From assembly GCF_001005085.2 (NCBI RefSeq), contig NZ_LBMU02000047.1, positions 1 to 50,933 of the forward strand: DNA of 50,933 nucleotides, in the 5' to 3' direction. Position numbers and translations under genes: made by a program. How positions within the stretch are numbered: position 1 is the stretch's first letter; every line of letters begins with the position of its first letter. Origin of the DNA: Streptomyces humi (lineage in GTDB: Bacteria; Actinomycetota; Actinomycetes; Streptomycetales; Streptomycetaceae). Below are positions 49,170-50,933 of this stretch, piece after piece. Under the pieces are notes generated by a model. That model saw only the letters and a list, made by a program, of their open reading frames with translations. It ran no database searches and had not been told where the DNA came from.

Positions 49170-49209
49170 CGGAGCCCCCGCACGGCACTCACGCCGTGCG
49201 GGGGCTCCG
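49170..49209. terminator. Bidirectional terminator
   Basis: A 17-bp perfect stem (49170-49186 with 49193-49209) with a 6-nt loop, between the 50-aa gene (+) and the convergent marC-like gene (-). Confidence 0.88.
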
Positions 49210-49213
49210 CGTC

Positions 49214-49819
49214 TCAGGCGCCCCTGATGACCTGGGTGACGCCGTTGATGATCTGCTGCACGGCGATCGCGGACAGCATCATGCCCGCGAGGCGGGTCAC
49301 CAGAACCACGCCGCCGTCCTTGATGACCCGGATGATCAGCAGCGAGTAGCGCATCACCAGCCACAGCACGACATGGATGGCGAGGATCGCCGTCCACACC
49401 GACACCTGCGAGGCCACGCCATGGGCCTTCTGCACGGCGAGGATGACCGAGACGATCGCACCGGGACCGGCCAGCAGCGGCATGCCCAGCGGTACGAGCG
49501 CCACGTTGACGTCCTTGGTCTGCTTCGGCTCGTCGTTCTTGCCGGTGAGCAGGTCGAGGGCGATGAGGAGGAGCAGCAGCCCGCCCGCGATCATCAGCGC
49601 GGGCACGGAGACGTGCAGGTAGTCCAGGATCTGGTGACCGAGGAGCCCGAAGACGGCGATCACCCCGCCCGCGACGCAGACGGCCTGGAAGGCCATCCGC
49701 CGTTGCACCTTGCCGGGCCGGCCGGCGGTGAGGGCGAGGAAGATCGGGGTGATCCCGGGGGGATCCATGATGACAAAAAGGGTCAGGAAGAGGGAGCCGA
49801 AGACGGCGAGGTCGAACAT
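49214..49819 (-). CDS. MarC family integral membrane protein
   Basis: 201 aa, ATG 49819, six hydrophobic segments. Family features: FVIMDPPGITPIFLALT near the N-terminus, IAGGLLLLLIALDLLTG, VPLGMPLLAGPGAIVSVIL in the middle, and VLVTRLAGMMLSAIAVQQIINGV at the end. MarC/UPF0056 proteins are inner-membrane proteins with no proven transport substrate; the old link to multiple antibiotic resistance was not upheld. No Shine-Dalgarno is evident. Probably co-transcribed after the PHP gene (57-nt gap). Confidence 0.93.
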   Translation of the reverse strand: MFDLAVFGSLFLTLFVIMDPPGITPIFLALTAGRPGKVQRRMAFQAVCVAGGVIAVFGLLGHQILDYLHVSVPALMIAGGLLLLLIALDLLTGKNDEPKQTKDVNVALVPLGMPLLAGPGAIVSVILAVQKAHGVASQVSVWTAILAIHVVLWLVMRYSLLIIRVIKDGGVVLVTRLAGMMLSAIAVQQIINGVTQVIRGA

Positions 49820-49875
49820 GGGTGTGCCACAGGCCTTGCGGAAGAAGAGGGATCAGGAGGTACGGGGGCCGAGCC

Positions 49876-50733
49876 TCAGGCCCCGCCGGTCCCCGGCACC
49901 GGGAAGGCACCCGTCGCACGGCGCGTGATCTCGCCGTACACCTCGGGGTGCGTCGTGTACGCGCCGAGCGCCACCGTCTTGCGGCTGCCGTGGTAGTCCG
50001 AGGACCCGGTGACCAGCAGCCCCAGCTCGGCGGCGAGACCCCGCAGCCGCGTCCGGGCGTCCTCGTCGTGGTCCATGTGGTCGACCTCGATCCCGTCGAG
50101 TCCGGCCGCGGCCAGCTCGCCGATGGTCGACTCGGGCACCGTGCGCCCGCGCTTGGCGGCCGCCGGGTGCGCGAACACGCACACTCCGCCGGCGCCCTTG
50201 ACCAGCCGGATCGCCTCGAAGGGGTCGGTCTCGTGCTTCTCGACGTAGGCCCGGCCGCCGTCGGCCAGCCACTCCTCGGTGAAGGCGTCGCTCACGGTCG
50301 GTACGACACCGAGCTCGACGAGCGCGGAGGCGACGTGCGGCCGCCCCACGGAACCGCCGCCCGCGATCCGCTCGACCTGCTCCCAGGTGACCGGCACGTC
50401 CAGCGCGTTCAGCTTGGCGATCATGCCCTGGGCGCGCGGCACCCGGTCGTCCCTGACCAGCTCGCGCTCGGCGAGCAGGGCCGGCTCCTCAGGGTCGAAG
50501 AGGTAGGCGAGCATGTGCATGGAGACGCCGTCGACGCGGCAGGAGAGTTCGGCCCCGGTGACCAGGGTGAGCCCCTCGGGCAGCGCGGCGATGGCCTCGT
50601 CGTACCCACGGGTGGTGTCGTGATCGGTCAGCGCGACGACGTCCAGGCCGGCAGCGGCCGCGTTGCGCACCAGCTCGGCCGGGGTGTCCGTACCGTCGGA
50701 GGCGGTGGAGTGGCAGTGCAGATCGACACGCAC
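49876..50733 (-). CDS. PHP domain phosphoesterase
   Basis: 285 aa from GTG 50733 with GGAG 9 nt upstream. PHP metal-binding motifs: VDLHCHSTASDG (HxH), ALTDHDTTRGYDEA (DHD), TGAELSC (Glu), VGRPHVASAL, VCVFAHPAAAKRG, EVDHMDHDED and GSSDYHGSRK (final D-x-H). The layout fits YciV/Trpl-type 3',5'-nucleoside bisphosphate phosphatases or 5'-3' RNA/DNA exonucleases (RNase AM-like); which one cannot be told from sequence. Cytosolic. The upstream region 50734-50933 is noncoding within the window. Confidence 0.9.
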   Translation of the reverse strand: MRVDLHCHSTASDGTDTPAELVRNAAAAGLDVVALTDHDTTRGYDEAIAALPEGLTLVTGAELSCRVDGVSMHMLAYLFDPEEPALLAERELVRDDRVPRAQGMIAKLNALDVPVTWEQVERIAGGGSVGRPHVASALVELGVVPTVSDAFTEEWLADGGRAYVEKHETDPFEAIRLVKGAGGVCVFAHPAAAKRGRTVPESTIGELAAAGLDGIEVDHMDHDEDARTRLRGLAAELGLLVTGSSDYHGSRKTVALGAYTTHPEVYGEITRRATGAFPVPGTGGA

Positions 50734-50873
50734 GACACGGACTCCAGCGGGGCGGTACGAATGGGGACGCGTCAAGGATAGCGGCCCGCCGGGCATGCCC
50801 TGTCACACCCGAAACCTGTGAGCACCCTTTACACGACCCACCCGGAGCCTCCGTGTCGGCTCCCGTCCGCCCT

Positions 50874-50928
50874 CGTCGACCCCGGCCGGCTCCCCTCGAC
50901 CTTCGTCGACCCCGGCCGGCTCCCCTCG
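50874..50928. repeat. 25-bp direct repeat, two copies
   Basis: Identical 25-bp units at 50874-50898 and 50904-50928 (period 30 bp; contain GTCGACCCCGGCCGGCTCCC). A third, degenerate copy may precede them. The array may continue past the window edge. Confidence 0.7.
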
Positions 50929-50933
50929 GCCCT

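Overview
The window is very GC-rich with strong G/C bias at third codon positions, frequent GTG starts, lipobox lipoproteins, WhiB-type and sigma-R-type regulation, a mycoredoxin and an AdnAB pair. Together these point to a Streptomyces chromosome (core region). I support 43 protein-coding genes (one cut by the left edge) and no tRNA, rRNA, insertion sequence, prophage or CRISPR.

Layout. 1-4.6 kb: a TerD-like protein (partial), a YgjP-type metallopeptidase, a ThiF/E1-like protein overlapping an ABC1 (UbiB/AarF) kinase-like protein, and a small zinc-ribbon-like protein. 4.7-6.1 kb: the antibiotic-stress regulator wblC (whiB7), translationally coupled to a small charged protein and preceded by a ~600-nt leader with an AT-tract promoter, a 106-codon upstream ORF and a terminator hairpin. 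6.1-18.7 kb: UvrD2, mycoredoxin, a methyltransferase, NudC, an M20 dipeptidase and the AdnB/AdnA helicase-nuclease pair. 19-25.7 kb: an alkyltransferase-like protein, a large flippase-like membrane protein, and two tandem secreted TAP-like lipoprotein hydrolases. 25.7-26.9 kb: MoeZ. 27-32 kb: a compact operon with a PelF-like glycosyltransferase, a polytopic membrane protein, a 26-codon micro-ORF, a sugar epimerase and a spherulin-4 (GH135-type) protein. 32.2-37.9 kb: a peptide-type ABC importer preceded by a leaderless 30-aa cysteine-containing leader peptide and attenuator-like hairpins. 37.9-50.9 kb: DUF3152 (metzincin-like motif), alpha/beta hydrolase, TetR regulator, DUF3107, ferritin-like protein, a DEAD-box helicase with a long basic repeat tail and an apparent CTG start, another hydrolase, an NYN-domain nuclease-like protein, a 50-aa sigma-R-type gene, MarC and a PHP phosphoesterase.

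From memory, most of the backbone (ABC1, whiB7, uvrD2, mycoredoxin, nudC, adnB, adnA, ATL, moeZ, DUF3152, TetR, DUF3107, ferritin-like, rhlE) matches the order of Mycobacterium tuberculosis Rv3197-Rv3211. The two lipoprotein hydrolases, the Pel-like operon and the peptide importer look like lineage-specific insertions.

Regulatory themes. Three perfect sigma-R-type promoters (GGAAT-N18-GTT) precede mycoredoxin, moeZ and the 50-aa gene, and a cysteine-type leader precedes the importer, so sulfur/thiol physiology recurs. Three DnaA-box-like 12-mers (GTTRTCCACAGG) all lie between genes. The best candidates for something little described are the Pel/GAG-like polysaccharide operon with its micro-ORF, and the leader-controlled peptide importer.
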